DNA from: Chitinophagales bacterium
Lineage (GTDB): Bacteria > Bacteroidota > Bacteroidia > Chitinophagales > Saprospiraceae
DNA: 64,000 bases
NCBI GenBank assembly: GCA_013299105.1
Contig: JAAFJY010000008.1
Span: forward strand, 62,001-126,000
Direction of reading: 5' to 3'
The first letter of the stretch is position 1; every line of letters starts with the position of its first letter. The notes beneath the pieces were generated by a model. That model saw only the letters and a list, made by a program, of their open reading frames with translations, had not been told where the DNA came from and did no database searches. Shown one piece after another: positions 62,408 to 64,000 of the stretch. A program made the translations under genes and the position numbers.

Positions 62408-63922
62408 TTAGTTCTTTTTATATTGCTCCTCCAGTGATTCTTTAAATGTTAGATCCCTAATGACTTTAGCTTCTATAGGAGAGGCAAGGAGAATATTATA
62501 GTTTCGCCAGAACTCCTCATTATACTTAGCCTTTGTTTTACTTATATTCTCATCTCTATCAATAGTTTCCCGGGGCTTAATTTTATCCATTTCATCCCTT
62601 TCCGTTTGTATAGAATTGATCATCAAAGTACATGTTTTATAACTATAAGTTTTTTTACCTTGACTGACATTGCTTTGCCGAGAATCTCCGAGGGTTAACC
62701 AATTGATAAAAGACAAGTAGTATTTCCCTTTTATTTTTTGGTAATCTATATTTAATTTATCCATGTATTGTTCCTCAAAATGAGTGCTTTTGCTAGATTC
62801 TTCAGCAGACCTCCTTAGGTGCTCGGGTAACGACTCTATGGAAGTTAGATTAGAATAATACATATCTATGTGATGAATCCCGTAATCATTGCAATTTACA
62901 AATAAGTTCCCAGTTCGACTATAGTAACGGAATTTCAAATTAAAAACGGGTTCTCCATCATAAGATGTAACATCTACTATACGAATAGTACTCTTAGGCT
63001 CAGTAAGGATCACTTCCAATTCATTTCTAAAGGAGCCTCCATAAGCTACTATTCCACCTACGTCAGATCGTTCAATTTTATTAATAAGGTGTATTCTTAT
63101 TGGATCCTGAATGAGAATATCGTACAAATCATTCTCCTCGCCAAATATTTTTTTCCGCTCCCAAAGGGAAAACCCTCTCTTTGCATAATCATCGCTCTTC
63201 CTAAATTCGTTTAATCGAATACGAATCTTTTTAGGGTCTGACTTAATTCCCCAATCTCTAATATCAAGCATCCCTTCAAAAAGTTGTGTAAAACGATAAT
63301 CATCTCTATTTTGTACTTTTTCCCGAAAGAAAGCGTTCATTTGAAAAGGTTTCGTAGGGTAATTTTTTTTGAACCGATCAATAGCTTTTTTTAATATTTT
63401 TTTTGCAGAATCTGTATTGTTGAAAATAACAATCTCTTGTAAGCTAATAATATCTGGAATCAGTTCAATCTTCAAAGTATCATTTTGAGTTAATTTCGAA
63501 TAATTTTTTATTACTATTTGCTTAGTCCTGTACCCAAGGAAGCTAATCAACAAGGTATCGTTTTCGGCACTTTGTGGATAATAAAATGAAAAACGCCCCG
63601 ATTCATTTGAGACGACACCTATGCCAATTTGAGGGATTCCAACATGAGCAAATGCAATGGAAGCATTGGTTTGTTTGTCGATAATTCTGCCGTTTAGTTG
63701 TTTGTTTTGTGCAAATGAAAAATTAATAGTTGAGAATAAAAAAACTGGGAGCAAAAATAATTGAATTAGTTTATTTTTGATCTTCCAATATTTCTTCTCA
63801 ACGAATAAAAGGTTGTGTCTTTTTATTCTGTTCTGGTTTAAAATTAAAGTAGCAACCATTTTTTTACTATTTAAGCTTTTAACCAGATGTTCAACACCAA
63901 AAAACAAATGATTAATTAGCAT
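62408..63922 (-). CDS. CarboxypepD_reg-like secreted protein
   Basis: A 504-residue protein. A hydrophobic segment around residues 52-70 ending at FAQ is a signal peptide only if the true start is nearer than the first Met; the ATG at codon 22 (position 63859) is also possible. The mature part begins with a CarboxypepD_reg-like domain (QLNGRIIDKQTNASIAFAHV, LISFLGYRTKQIVI), then a long beta-rich region of the kind found behind such domains in Bacteroidota (DUF5686-like; not confirmed). The gene is visibly AT-rich and rich in Lys, Asn and Ile codons, unlike most of the window. The 208-bp gap to the export operon (62200-62407) holds no accepted gene. Confidence 0.75.
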   Translation of the reverse strand: MLINHLFFGVEHLVKSLNSKKMVATLILNQNRIKRHNLLFVEKKYWKIKNKLIQLFLLPVFLFSTINFSFAQNKQLNGRIIDKQTNASIAFAHVGIPQIGIGVVSNESGRFSFYYPQSAENDTLLISFLGYRTKQIVIKNYSKLTQNDTLKIELIPDIISLQEIVIFNNTDSAKKILKKAIDRFKKNYPTKPFQMNAFFREKVQNRDDYRFTQLFEGMLDIRDWGIKSDPKKIRIRLNEFRKSDDYAKRGFSLWERKKIFGEENDLYDILIQDPIRIHLINKIERSDVGGIVAYGGSFRNELEVILTEPKSTIRIVDVTSYDGEPVFNLKFRYYSRTGNLFVNCNDYGIHHIDMYYSNLTSIESLPEHLRRSAEESSKSTHFEEQYMDKLNIDYQKIKGKYYLSFINWLTLGDSRQSNVSQGKKTYSYKTCTLMINSIQTERDEMDKIKPRETIDRDENISKTKAKYNEEFWRNYNILLASPIEAKVIRDLTFKESLEEQYKKN

Positions 63923-63955
63923 ACTATTAGTGTGGGAAATAACAGAAATACAATG

Positions 63956-63999
63956 ACGCGCAATTAATAAGAGCCAGGTGACAGTTATTAATTGCGCGT
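63956..63999. repeat. Perfect 15-bp inverted repeat at the right edge
   Basis: ACGCGCAATTAATAA (63956-63970) is the exact reverse complement of TTATTAATTGCGCGT (63985-63999), with a 14-nt spacer. It lies behind the 62408 gene's start and near the window end. It could be a terminator of a gene beyond the edge, an operator, or the end of a mobile element. Confidence 0.6.
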
Positions 64000-64000
64000 T

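Overview
The window looks like a chromosomal segment of a Bacteroidota bacterium, probably of the Saprospiria (Haliscomenobacter-like; the genus is inference only). The reasons are two SusC/SusD pairs, proteins with type IX secretion (T9SS) C-terminal tails, many lipoproteins, fused E1 alpha/beta ketoacid dehydrogenase, weak Shine-Dalgarno sequences, and -7 boxes of the TAnnTTTG type ahead of several genes. No rRNA, tRNA, CRISPR array, transposase or phage gene was seen.

Layout. 1-5.3 kb: the tail of an NhaD antiporter, then a minus-strand run bioA, a FabF-like ketosynthase, bioB and tpiA. 5.4-6.2 kb and 8.1-8.3 kb: copies of a two-part dispersed intergenic repeat (blocks A and B) with small conserved hairpins; a third A copy lies at 35.0 kb. 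6.2-10.2 kb: a YegS/DgkB-like lipid kinase, a secreted protein, a membrane protein with two helix-hairpin-helix-like repeats, and an OmpA-domain protein. 10.4-16.8 kb: cca and dusB with a large leader inverted repeat, lipoproteins, a DUF4403-type protein, and a four-PDZ protein built as ABAB. 17-29 kb: a 1062-residue BNR/VPS10-type protein, glmM, a hypothetical protein, a secreted dockerin plus T9SS-tail protein, and the fused ketoacid dehydrogenase E1.

29.9-34.5 kb holds the first SusC/SusD pair. 34.6-38.3 kb is a light-repair island: a 50-residue zinc-ribbon protein (DUF2256 type) overlapping a TIGR03643-type protein, a short-chain dehydrogenase-like protein without the catalytic tyrosine, an iron-sulfur (6-4) photolyase/cryptochrome with all four cluster cysteines, and a flavin reductase-like protein 3 bp behind it. 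38.4-41.8 kb: rimO, a small membrane protein, a lipoprotein MsrB and a methyltransferase. 41.8-43.0 kb is a long tract without a convincing gene.

43-50.6 kb is one minus-strand locus: SusC, SusD, a Tat-signal gluconate-dehydrogenase subunit-3-like protein and a GMC flavoprotein, together suggesting uptake and periplasmic oxidation of a sugar or glycan product. 50.8-57.2 kb: nitrilase-family hydrolase and acyl-CoA dehydrogenase-SCP2 fusion (overlapping genes), a membrane protein and a short-chain dehydrogenase, a lysoplasmalogenase-like protein, another membrane protein, and a secreted HExxH protein with a T9SS tail.

57.5-62.2 kb is the most unusual part: a tight minus-strand operon for a polytopic membrane protein, a membrane-anchored CxxC thioredoxin-like protein, a GT1-type glycosyltransferase, and a C39-peptidase ABC exporter. 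The exporter is split into two reading frames by one missing base in a homopolymer. This set resembles the parts list of a glycosylated, disulfide-containing exported peptide, but no precursor peptide was found. The right end (62.4-64 kb) is visibly AT-rich and closes with a perfect 15-bp inverted repeat.
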